Assembly: GCA_002354095.1 (NCBI GenBank)
Contig: DEKX01000026.1
Coordinates: forward strand, 138 to 11,841
Length of the DNA: 11,704 bases
Source: Prevotella sp. UBA2711
Lineage (GTDB): Bacteria > Bacteroidota > Bacteroidia > Bacteroidales > Bacteroidaceae
Reading direction: 5' to 3'
Position 1 is the first letter of the stretch. Every line of letters starts with the position of its first letter. Made by a program: the position numbers and the translations under genes. The notes below the pieces were generated by a model. It searched no databases. It saw nothing but the letters and a program-made list of their open reading frames with translations, and was not told where the DNA came from. Shown piece by piece: positions 5,348 to 11,517 of this stretch.

Positions 5348-5653
5348 ATGGGAAACATCTTATCATGGCTGACACAGGGATTGGGCTTCAAGTCGGAAAA
5401 ACAGCAGTACAAGCAAAAGGTGATGAACAAGACGGCTAATGTTGACTTCTCGTCTATTACCCACGACTGGGAGAAGTCAAAACGCCTCTACGACGTGCTG
5501 AAAAAGAAATGTCACCCTGACCTTTATACAGGCGAGCAAAACGAGGCTGCTACGCGTCTGTTTCAATTGCTGATGGAAAAGAAGTATAACTATTCGGAAC
5601 TTCTCAAAATCAAGGAAATGGCGGAAAAGGAGTTAGGAGCCAGTTTTCTATAA
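5348..5653 (+). CDS. Small J-domain-like protein with intact HPD
   Basis: The 101-aa protein starts at the ATG at 5348 (MGNILSWLTQ); an upstream TTG at 5342 in the same frame is less likely. Residues 40-96 resemble a J-domain core: a helix ending LYDVLKKKC, the catalytic loop H56-P57-D58, and a helix with NEAATRLFQLL, then SELLKIKEMAEKEL. J-domain proteins stimulate DnaK-type Hsp70 ATPase through HPD. The variant with a long helix after LF resembles J-like domains in short bacterial proteins rather than classical DnaJ, and no G/F, zinc or substrate-binding part is present. It is the last gene of the operon and the only one with an intact HPD among three related repeats. A terminator follows at 5684. 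Confidence 0.75.
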   Translation: MGNILSWLTQGLGFKSEKQQYKQKVMNKTANVDFSSITHDWEKSKRLYDVLKKKCHPDLYTGEQNEAATRLFQLLMEKKYNYSELLKIKEMAEKELGASFL

Positions 5654-5666
5654 GTTCACTATCCTG

Positions 5667-6416
5667 CTAGACTTCTATCATTTCCCCTTCTCTGCTGATA
5701 GCCCAGAAGGGGATTTTCTTTTCATCCGCAAACTCCTTGAACCGCCAGGCGGACTCGAAGCCCGTGGTGAAGTGCATCGGCACGAAGAGTCCCACCTTGA
5801 ACCGCTCGATGAACTGTCGCCCACCAAGGGTATAGCCATTACCAATGCGTCCGTCAATGGGAAACATCACCACATCGAAGCCGTCAGCTATCTTACGGAT
5901 GTCTTTCAACTCGCCCAGATACTGCTTCTCGTGAGCTATCGGATTGAACGTCTCTTCCATCTCAAAGCTGTATCGCTCCTGATCAGGATTGTCGTCTGAC
6001 AGAAACTTTGCATACCAGTTGTTCAGGTCGCCCGCATGGAAGATACGTTTATCCTCAGTCTCAACAATCCACGACACGCCGCTGTCTGTGCTGCCTAATG
6101 CCCATACGGATATGGTATCGTCAGACCATATACCACCTTTTGCCAACCATACGTCAGCATCATCCTTGCTGGCTCTCCGATGTTTGTAGATGTCCTTGGA
6201 GAGAATGTAGGTGACACCCTCACGCTGCTTCTTCCACTCAAAGATATCCTTCGTAAAGTGGTCTTCATGGAAGTGGCTGGAGAAGACATACATGGGCTTC
6301 TCGCTCCGCAGCACACCATCCATCACACCACTTGGATCAAGCCAGTAGTCGAATACCAGGATGGACTGCTCCGTTTCGAGCACAAAGCCGCTATGGAAGA
6401 TGTAGGTCAGCGTCAT
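5667..6416 (-). CDS. MBL-fold metallo-hydrolase
   Basis: This 249-aa protein has the metallo-beta-lactamase motif H48-F-H50-E-D52-H53 (SSHFHEDHF). Further predicted ligands are H127/D130 (IFHAGDLNNW) and H215 (VPMHFTTGF). Together they give the set expected for a two-metal hydrolase. There is no signal peptide. The overall form resembles the uncharacterised UlaG/YycJ-like MBL proteins; the substrate cannot be read from the sequence. It is the last gene of the long minus-strand series and starts 7 nt after DUF1294. Its last codons contain the hairpin that terminates the opposite operon, which constrains their sequence. Confidence 0.9.
   Translation of the reverse strand: MTLTYIFHSGFVLETEQSILVFDYWLDPSGVMDGVLRSEKPMYVFSSHFHEDHFTKDIFEWKKQREGVTYILSKDIYKHRRASKDDADVWLAKGGIWSDDTISVWALGSTDSGVSWIVETEDKRIFHAGDLNNWYAKFLSDDNPDQERYSFEMEETFNPIAHEKQYLGELKDIRKIADGFDVVMFPIDGRIGNGYTLGGRQFIERFKVGLFVPMHFTTGFESAWRFKEFADEKKIPFWAISREGEMIEV
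5684..5722 (+). terminator. Terminator of the plus-strand operon, inside the convergent MBL gene
   Basis: CCCCTTCT (5684-5691) pairs with AGAAGGGG (5705-5712), an 8-bp GC-rich stem with a 13-nt loop, followed on the plus strand by ATTTTCTTTT. It lies 31 nt after the J-protein stop. It also lies within the last codons of the convergent MBL-fold gene, so both functions share the same DNA. No T-run follows on the minus strand. Confidence 0.7.
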
Positions 6417-6423
6417 GGAATCT

Positions 6424-6690
6424 CTATTTCTCGCTTATCAAATACATGAGTGCAATCTGAGCCAACAGAATCAGTGGAAGTCCATACTTGAACTTCTTGT
6501 GCATCGTCTTGTGGCACCACACTTGCATGCCCAGCAAAGCACCGATAGTGCCTCCGATGACTGCAAGCATCAGCAAAGTTGCTTCCGATATGCGCCAGCT
6601 TCCTTGCTTCGCTTTCCACTTATCAATACCATAGACAGCAAAGGTCAGGATATTGATAACTATCAGATAATATAGCAGTGCATTTGCCAT
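6424..6690 (-). CDS. DUF1294 membrane protein
   Basis: The product (88 aa from the ATG at 6690) is a small membrane protein of the DUF1294 family. It has an N-terminal transmembrane segment, then the motif Y20-G-I-D23-K24, W-R-I-S-E36, a second hydrophobic stretch with GGTIGALLGM, and H60-K61-T ... K-F67, followed by a C-terminal transmembrane segment. The length is typical of the family. An in-frame GTG at 6693 overlaps the previous stop codon and could be used instead. Function is unknown. It is packed between the 80-aa gene and the MBL gene, with gaps of only 2 and 7 nt. Confidence 0.88.
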   Translation of the reverse strand: MANALLYYLIVINILTFAVYGIDKWKAKQGSWRISEATLLMLAVIGGTIGALLGMQVWCHKTMHKKFKYGLPLILLAQIALMYLISEK

Positions 6691-6692
6691 CA

Positions 6693-6935
6693 CTATTTTT
6701 CTTTTTGTAAAATCTCACATAGTTTATCCTCTCTGATGACTTTGGGAGCTGCCTTTCCTGCAAAAACCAGAACTTTCTTGCCATTTCGGTAGATGTGAAG
6801 CTGGCGAGAACGGACTACAGCCGTCAGTTCTGGATCATCCTGCATGGCTATCCAAAGATGATGATAGATTCCATCTTCTTCAAATAGTTTCCTTTGCAGG
6901 TGTGAGCACATATTTGTTGTGTCGATGGTCAACAT
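6693..6935 (-). CDS. 80-aa protein of unknown function
   Basis: The frame encodes 80 residues beginning MLTIDTTNMCSHLQRKLFEE, with HHLWIAMQDD and QLHIYRNGKKVLVFAGKAAP in the middle and a lysine-rich end. It looks like a small alpha/beta domain (one helix, a short beta hairpin). It may be an isolated N-terminal domain of a larger protein. The ATG overlaps by 7 nt the stop of the ACT remnant, and its stop is 2 nt from the next start, so translation would be coupled. I do not recognise the family. Confidence 0.6.
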   Translation of the reverse strand: MLTIDTTNMCSHLQRKLFEEDGIYHHLWIAMQDDPELTAVVRSRQLHIYRNGKKVLVFAGKAAPKVIREDKLCEILQKEK

Positions 6936-7063
6936 ATCTTGTATCCTTCGGCTTCTAACGTTTTGACTGCCTTCTCAAAGTTCTCTGCCTTGGTCAGGAT
7001 GTAGTCAGTGTTGAAGGTCGAGATGGCGAACAATGAAAAATGCCGTCTCATACTTTTCAGCAT
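6929..7063 (-). pseudogene. C-terminal remnant of an ACT-domain protein
   Basis: The final 32 or so residues (FAISTFNTDYILTKAENFEK and AVKTLEAEGYKI) match the end of the ACT-type amino-acid-binding domain of a small uncharacterised family of about 120-130 aa. In that family the pattern is IFAISTFNTDYILxKxENFExA. The first dozen codons (MLKSMRRHFSL) do not match and come from a junction with another gene read in a different frame. It thus lacks most of the family sequence. Its end overlaps the 80-aa gene. Identification is from memory of the motif. Confidence 0.55.
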
Positions 7064-7121
7064 AAGAGCGGAGCACTCGGCTCAGCCGTTTGGTTTCGCC
7101 AGCAACCATTTTACTCTTCAT
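7005..7121 (-). pseudogene. N-terminal stub, possibly of a DUF2400/TIGR02757 protein
   Basis: The frame starts 4 nt after the iron-sulfur flavoprotein stop and encodes MKSKMVAGETKRLSRVLRSY, then AEKYETAFFIVRHLDLQH and a stop. The part KYETAFFI resembles the KYETxDFI stretch near the start of TIGR02757 (DUF2400) proteins, which run to about 250 aa. It changes abruptly to the ACT remnant in another frame near 7035-7045. Taken together these look like the front of one gene joined to the back of another. The family assignment is weak; the short, abrupt end is what is clear. Confidence 0.4.
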
Positions 7122-7125
7122 TGTC

Positions 7126-7665
7126 TTAGCCGATGCTCTTTCCTAAATCAAAAGCCTCCTGCAGTTTCGGATTGCCTTCAATCTCGCAGGCATCATTCAC
7201 ACCTCCGCAGAAAAGCGTTCCTGCCAGGCGACTCTTGGGATAGCAGTCTATCCAGCCCGTCAACCCCGTCTCTGCACGCTTCGGAGTCTCGGTTTCATCC
7301 TCTGCAGCCGTAGTCAGCAGATAGACATCACGGAACTGATAATCCTGCTCGTACATGGCGTTCATGCGGTCAATGAGCGTCTTCATCTGACCGCTCATCT
7401 CATAATAATAGATAGGTGTGGCCCAGCAGACGACATCAGCCTTCAGCACCTTGACCATGATGTCGTTCACATCGTCCTTGATAACGCAACGCCCCAGTTT
7501 TTGGCATCCCATACAGCCCTTGCAGAACTGGATGTTCTTACCCACAAGCGAGATTTTCTCCACATCGTTTCCGGCAGCTTTTGCACCTTCCACAAACTTC
7601 TCAGCGAGCATGTCGCTGTTTGAGCCATGACGCAGGCTCGTTGATATTACAATGACCTTTTTCAT
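7126..7665 (-). CDS. Iron-sulfur flavoprotein / NADPH-dependent FMN reductase family
   Basis: The 179-aa product has a flavodoxin-like fold for FMN. The phosphate-binding loop is S-T-S-L-R-H-G-S-N-S (8-17); ATPIYYYEMSGQMKTLIDRM is the second conserved flavin-side loop and helix. The compact cysteine motif C48-x2-C51-x2-C54-x5-C60 fits the Isf group, which carries a [4Fe-4S] cluster beside FMN and passes electrons, so this is probably an anaerobic electron-transfer or detoxifying reductase. No signal peptide is present. It starts 24 nt after the Sel1 gene in the same operon. Physiological partners are unknown. Confidence 0.88.
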   Translation of the reverse strand: MKKVIVISTSLRHGSNSDMLAEKFVEGAKAAGNDVEKISLVGKNIQFCKGCMGCQKLGRCVIKDDVNDIMVKVLKADVVCWATPIYYYEMSGQMKTLIDRMNAMYEQDYQFRDVYLLTTAAEDETETPKRAETGLTGWIDCYPKSRLAGTLFCGGVNDACEIEGNPKLQEAFDLGKSIG

Positions 7666-7689
7666 ATTCGTATTTGTTAGTTCTGTTCT

Positions 7690-8334
7690 TTAATACCATT
7701 TATATCCATGTTCCTTGCAATAGTCGATGGCGGGTTGGAATCCCTGAAAGGTTGCCTTGTGAATCCACTTCAAGCCCTTGCGCTCATCCTTGGGAACGCC
7801 AGTACCCGTCATCAGAAACCAGCCAGTGGCAAACTGTGCCTGGGCATCGCCACCATTGGCGGCTAACTCGTACCAGAACACACATTCCTCCAGATTCTTC
7901 TCCACACCATCACCGTTCCAATAGGCGGCTCCTACATTCTTCTGGCTGAGAATATGCCCTTGGAAGGCGGCCTCACGATACCAGAGGAAAGCCTTGTGAT
8001 GATCCTGCCCTGTGCCGTTGCCGAGATAATAGGCGTTGGCCACGTTGACCTGCGACTGCATATCCCCTTTGTCTGCGGCTCTCATATACCACTCAAAGGC
8101 CAGCTCTGCATCCTGTTCCACACCCTTTCCGTGATAATAGCACTCGCCGACGTTGAAACAGCCATAGACATCACCCTGTTCAGCGGCCCTCATATACCAC
8201 TCGAAGGCCATCTCCAGATTGACCTTTACGCCAGTGCCACGCTCATAGCAGACCCCAAGGTTGTTCATCGCCTTGGTGTCACCCTCGTAGGCTTTCTCAC
8301 GATAACCGTCTGCTTTGTTTCTCTCCTTCGGCAT
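7690..8334 (-). CDS. Sel1-repeat protein
   Basis: The 214-aa protein consists almost wholly of five 36-residue Sel1-like repeats (about 20-55, 56-91, 92-127, 128-163, 164-199) and a short tail. Each follows the pattern A-x3-L/V-G-x2-Y-x2-G-x-G-V-x6-A-x2-W-Y-x2-A-A-x2-G. Sel1 repeats form alpha-helical solenoids that bind other proteins. There is no signal peptide, so it is likely a cytoplasmic adaptor or scaffold. The fifth repeat is the most diverged. It sits 23 nt after the exported TonB-C-like gene and 24 nt before the iron-sulfur flavoprotein. The partner is unknown. Confidence 0.92.
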   Translation of the reverse strand: MPKERNKADGYREKAYEGDTKAMNNLGVCYERGTGVKVNLEMAFEWYMRAAEQGDVYGCFNVGECYYHGKGVEQDAELAFEWYMRAADKGDMQSQVNVANAYYLGNGTGQDHHKAFLWYREAAFQGHILSQKNVGAAYWNGDGVEKNLEECVFWYELAANGGDAQAQFATGWFLMTGTGVPKDERKGLKWIHKATFQGFQPAIDYCKEHGYKWY

Positions 8335-8357
8335 AGTTCAATCGGCAAAATCGGAAT

Positions 8358-9188
8358 TTACTTGTCAAGCAGATAAGGGAATGCCCTATGTGCAATTCCG
8401 TCAGCACGATATTCGCCATTGATAAAAGAAACTCTCCATGGCCGATAAGCCTTCAGCAGTCTTGCCATTTCTTCTGCAAGTTGCTGCCTAACGTTGGGGT
8501 TGAGAACTTTTACTTCGCATTCCACAAGATTGCCTTGACTGTCAACACGTGCGTTTTTAATACTGAAATTGATTCGTTTAATATTGGTGAGTTCTGGATA
8601 TTTCTCTATCTGTAAGGGAAACAGTTCTCGTATAATGGTGGGATTGTTCACTTTATCGAATGAAAATCCGTCTAAGACGAAATTGTGGTACTCCTTCTTT
8701 CCTGTTACCTTCCCATTGTCAATGCTGATGATTTGTTCTTGCTCATAATTCCGTGCAAAGCCCATGTGCTCATAGTAAACAACTTTCCCCGTAGCAACAC
8801 GAATATCTCCCGTCAGCCAATTGGCAACAATATGTTTTCCGTCAACATAATTCTTGAACACACGCAGTAATGTGTCATTAGGAATGCGCTCTCCTTTGTA
8901 TTCGCGACAATTCGCATCATAGTGTTCACATCGTATACTGTCAAGACAGAGCACGTCTTGCACAATGCTCCAGTAGGCAGTAAAGCCATCCCAGTTGGCG
9001 GTAGATATAGAGCGGTTCGATGGAAGTACGGCTTTCAGATGATGATATAATACAGAATCTCTGCTTACAGGCCTACCCAACAACTCCCAGCGAGTGCCAT
9101 CAATATAGATAATGTCCCCATCTTGTCCTGTTGCATTGGCAGCAATTGCCAAGAGCAGGAATTGAATACATGTCAAAATCTTCTTCAT
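8358..9188 (-). CDS. Exported protein with a TonB-C-like C-terminal domain
   Basis: This 276-aa protein has a signal peptide (MKKILTCIQFLLLAIAANA, likely cleavage after A19), so it is exported. Residues about 100-180 hold beta-rich sequence with toxin_YwqK/MORN-like character (GDIRVATGKVVYYEHMGF); this is only a resemblance. The last 70 residues (INFSIKNARVDSQGNLVECE, then AYRPWRVSFINGEY) resemble the TonB C-terminal fold as used in Bacteroidota periplasmic proteins: a beta strand, a helix, PW and a final strand. The full protein is not a TonB, as it lacks an N-terminal transmembrane anchor and a proline-rich linker. It starts 13 nt after DUF3267. Its function is unknown. Confidence 0.75.
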   Translation of the reverse strand: MKKILTCIQFLLLAIAANATGQDGDIIYIDGTRWELLGRPVSRDSVLYHHLKAVLPSNRSISTANWDGFTAYWSIVQDVLCLDSIRCEHYDANCREYKGERIPNDTLLRVFKNYVDGKHIVANWLTGDIRVATGKVVYYEHMGFARNYEQEQIISIDNGKVTGKKEYHNFVLDGFSFDKVNNPTIIRELFPLQIEKYPELTNIKRINFSIKNARVDSQGNLVECEVKVLNPNVRQQLAEEMARLLKAYRPWRVSFINGEYRADGIAHRAFPYLLDK

Positions 9189-9201
9189 AAGCCACTATTA
9201 C

Positions 9202-9759
9202 TTAATCTTCGTCGATGATATAGAACCCTGCCTCAGATGGATGGTCAAGCACCAGGCACTTAGGATTCTCCTTCATTAAGAGCCACGTCATCCAGATGTC
9301 GCCAGCGGCTGCGGCAATGAAGAATATTCCCCAGACCAGCATGGGCAGACTGCCGACGAACAGGGCTGCAACGGCAGGGACGACTCCCAGAATGAAACAT
9401 GGCATCATGGCTCCGCACATATAGCCAGGGATGTGCATCGGCTCGTCGCAATGGCAGTAGGGAGTCAGCAGTTTCCACATCACACCGAAACTGATGCTCT
9501 TCCAGCCGCTCTTGGCAAAGCAAGCCCAAGTGAGGCCGTGAATCAGTTCATGCACGACGATGCCCACGAACATCAGTACCAGTGTAATCCAGTCGCCGAA
9601 GCCTCCCAGAAGTTCGCCTATCGGCTTCCTGTCCTTCCATATCAGGAAGAAAGGAACCAGAAACAGGATGGCCGAAACCACCATAATCACTACGGCAAAG
9701 ACATTAGCCTTTACGATGTCTATAGCCACTTTTCTGCCTTTTTCTTCAATGTTGTCCAT
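9202..9759 (-). CDS. DUF3267 membrane metalloprotease-like protein
   Basis: The start chosen is the ATG at 9759 (MDNIEEKGRK), giving 185 aa; the frame is open up to 9855, but that ATG lies only about 8 nt from the -7 box. Predicted membrane helices are about 19-41, 57-78, 113-137 and 139-162. The zinc-protease motif H70-E71-L-I-H74 lies in the second helix, and a possible third ligand, D154, is in GDIWMTWLL. Also typical of DUF3267 is the TPYCHCDEPM segment (99-108). The family resembles site-2 proteases, which cut within membranes; the substrate is not known. It is the first gene of the long minus-strand series. Confidence 0.88.
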   Translation of the reverse strand: MDNIEEKGRKVAIDIVKANVFAVVIMVVSAILFLVPFFLIWKDRKPIGELLGGFGDWITLVLMFVGIVVHELIHGLTWACFAKSGWKSISFGVMWKLLTPYCHCDEPMHIPGYMCGAMMPCFILGVVPAVAALFVGSLPMLVWGIFFIAAAAGDIWMTWLLMKENPKCLVLDHPSEAGFYIIDED

Positions 9760-9862
9760 ACCTTTTCTTCTTTGTTCATTATTGCATGCCTTTTGCCTGT
9801 CGTACAAACTCGTGAAGCGACTGGAGCAGGAGGCAAAACTTAAACTTTGTTTCAATTACGGT

Positions 9863-9871
9863 GCAAATGTA
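9863..9871 (-). promoter_or_regulatory. -7 box of the minus-strand gene series (TACATTTGC)
   Basis: On the minus strand TACATTTGC matches TAnnTTTGC exactly. It is about 100 nt from the DUF3267 ATG and about 22 bp from the divergent polymerase box, so the two promoters overlap in their upstream parts and may compete. No clear TTG is seen at -33. Confidence 0.5.
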
Positions 9872-9892
9872 GTGATTTTGCCGCTTTTTCCG

Positions 9893-9975
9893 TAACTTTG
9901 CAAACAAAAATTTGCGAAAACAGGCGGCACCTCGGCAAAAAACAAGTTTTCTGCACTCGGTTTGCACTGTTTTTG
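9893..9975 (+). promoter_or_regulatory. Promoter plus conserved leader, copy 2
   Basis: TAACTTTGC (9893-9901) is a perfect -7 box followed by the same leader as at 1945-1864 on the other strand. It contains the inverted repeat GCAAAAAAC-AA-GTTTTCTGC (9935-9954); relative to copy 1, one G-C pair has become A-T on both sides. The polymerase ATG lies 102 nt after the TTTGC, close to the 99 nt seen in copy 1. An open frame runs through the leader and would add 52 residues to the polymerase, but I regard that extension as non-coding. Confidence 0.65.
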
Positions 9976-10002
9976 CACCGTTCTTTTAGGATAGTTTATA
10001 AG

Positions 10003-11517
10003 ATGCAGGAGCAACGGCGAACATATATTGCCATCGATCTGAAGTCGTTTTACGCTTCAGTGGAGTGCGTGGCCAGGGGACTCGACCCGCTGGACACTAA
10101 TCTCGTGGTGGCAGATGTGTCGCGGACGGAGAAAACCATCTGTCTAGCGGTGACACCCTCGCTGAAGGCTTACGGCATCGGCGGACGTGCACGACTCTTT
10201 GAGGTCGTACAACGGCTGCGTGAGGTCAACTATGAACGGCAGATGAAGGTTCCTGAACGAAGGTTGACGGGCAAATCTACATCGGACGCAGCACTGAAGG
10301 CGCATCCCGACTGGGCTATCGATTATATTGCTGCTCCTCCAAGAATGGCGCACTATATCGAGGTGAGCAGCCGGATATACGGCATCTACCTGAAATACAT
10401 TGCCCCAGAGGACATCCATGTGTATAGCATCGACGAGGTGTTTATGGATGTAACGGCCTATCTGAGAACCTATAAGTTGTCGGCACATGAGCTATCCATG
10501 AAAATGATCCGCGACGTGCTGGCCACTACCGGCATCACGGCTACAGCTGGCATCGGCACAAACATGTATCTGGCAAAGGTGGCAATGGACATTGTAGCCA
10601 AGAAAGCACCTGCCGACAAAGACGGAGTGCGTATCGCAGAACTAGATGAAATGTCGTATCGTCAGGAGTTGTGGGACTACCAGCCTATCACGAAGTTCTG
10701 GCGTGTAGGACGTGGAATCGCTGAGAAACTGGCAGTCTATGGTATTGACACGATGGGTAAGCTGGCACGGATGTCAGTACAGAATGAGGGACTGCTTTAC
10801 CGGCTCTTTGGCGTGAATGCCGAACTGCTGATAGACCATGCCTGGGGCTGGGAACCGTGTACGATGGAGGCAGTAAAGGCATATCGTCCTGAGACCAACT
10901 CTTTCAGCAGCGGACAAGTTCTTCAGGAGCCTTATACTTTCAAGAAAGCCCGTGTGGTGATACAGGAAATGGCTGAAGGAATGGCCCTCGACTTGGTATC
11001 GAAGCGGCTGCTGACTGACCAGCTGGTGCTGACTGTTGGTTATGATGCTGAGAGTCTGACTCGTCCTGAAATCCGCGCGAAGTATCATGGTGAGATAACC
11101 GCCAATTACTACGGTAAACAAGTGCCGAAACATGCTCACGGCACGTTCAACTTCGAGAGGTCCACATCATCCTCGCGACTCATCATGGATGGGGCAACAG
11201 AGTTGTTTGACCGCCATGTGAATCCTGATTTGCTGATTCGCAGGCTAAACCTGACAACGAACCATGTGGTATCAGAAGCGTCGGTAGCGGCACAGGACAA
11301 TGCACCCCAGCAGCTTGACCTCTTTACCGACTACGAGGCTCAGAAAAAGCAGCATCAAGAGGAGCAAGCCAAACTTGACAAAGAGCGTCGAATGCAAGAA
11401 GCTCAGTTGAAAATCAAACAGCGTTTCGGCAAGAACGCCATCCTCAGAGGCCTGAATTTCGAGGAGGGTGCCACTGCCAAGGAACGTAACGAACAGATAG
11501 GAGGACACAAGGCATGA
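10003..11517 (+). CDS. Y-family translesion DNA polymerase (YqjW/UvrX type)
   Basis: This 504-aa polymerase copies damaged templates. I chose the ATG at 10003 (MQEQRRTYIAIDLKSFYASV), where the conserved catalytic domain starts. Seen in order: metal ligand D12 and the F16-Y17-A-S-V-E motif, with Y17 as likely steric gate; AVTPSLKAYGI; the active site S142-I-D144-E145; GIGTNMYLAKVAMDIVAKK (183-201); the WRVGRGIAEKL thumb helix-hairpin-helix (about 233-243); and a little-finger domain. Residues 437-441 (QLDLF) are a textbook beta-clamp binding motif. The charged helix after it ends in GKNAILRG ... ERNEQIGGHKA, a tail I associate with the UvrX/YqjW polymerases of Firmicutes and mobile elements rather than with DinB. 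The stop overlaps the YolD-like start (ATGA), the same gene order as in Firmicutes. Confidence 0.93.
   Translation: MQEQRRTYIAIDLKSFYASVECVARGLDPLDTNLVVADVSRTEKTICLAVTPSLKAYGIGGRARLFEVVQRLREVNYERQMKVPERRLTGKSTSDAALKAHPDWAIDYIAAPPRMAHYIEVSSRIYGIYLKYIAPEDIHVYSIDEVFMDVTAYLRTYKLSAHELSMKMIRDVLATTGITATAGIGTNMYLAKVAMDIVAKKAPADKDGVRIAELDEMSYRQELWDYQPITKFWRVGRGIAEKLAVYGIDTMGKLARMSVQNEGLLYRLFGVNAELLIDHAWGWEPCTMEAVKAYRPETNSFSSGQVLQEPYTFKKARVVIQEMAEGMALDLVSKRLLTDQLVLTVGYDAESLTRPEIRAKYHGEITANYYGKQVPKHAHGTFNFERSTSSSRLIMDGATELFDRHVNPDLLIRRLNLTTNHVVSEASVAAQDNAPQQLDLFTDYEAQKKQHQEEQAKLDKERRMQEAQLKIKQRFGKNAILRGLNFEEGATAKERNEQIGGHKA
11499..11504 (+). promoter_or_regulatory. Strong Shine-Dalgarno for the YolD-like gene
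   Basis: AGGAGG lies 9 nt before the ATG at 11514, inside the polymerase coding end. A full Shine-Dalgarno is unusual in this window and in Bacteroidota generally. It supports this start and coupled translation, and may reflect ancestry in another phylum. Confidence 0.65.

Noticed and set aside
9760..9855. 32-residue N-terminal extension of DUF3267
   Set aside because: The ATG at 9855 lies only about 8 nt after the -7 box, and the extension has no signal or domain; MDNIEEKGRK fits the family start.
9847..10002. 52-residue N-terminal extension of the polymerase
   Set aside because: It crosses the promoter and the conserved leader also present at 1864-1945, where no such protein is encoded; the conserved domain begins at the ATG at 10003.
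11272..11508. Minus-strand frame opposite the polymerase C-terminus
   Set aside because: Antisense to the QLDLF region and the conserved IGGHKA tail; no independent evidence.
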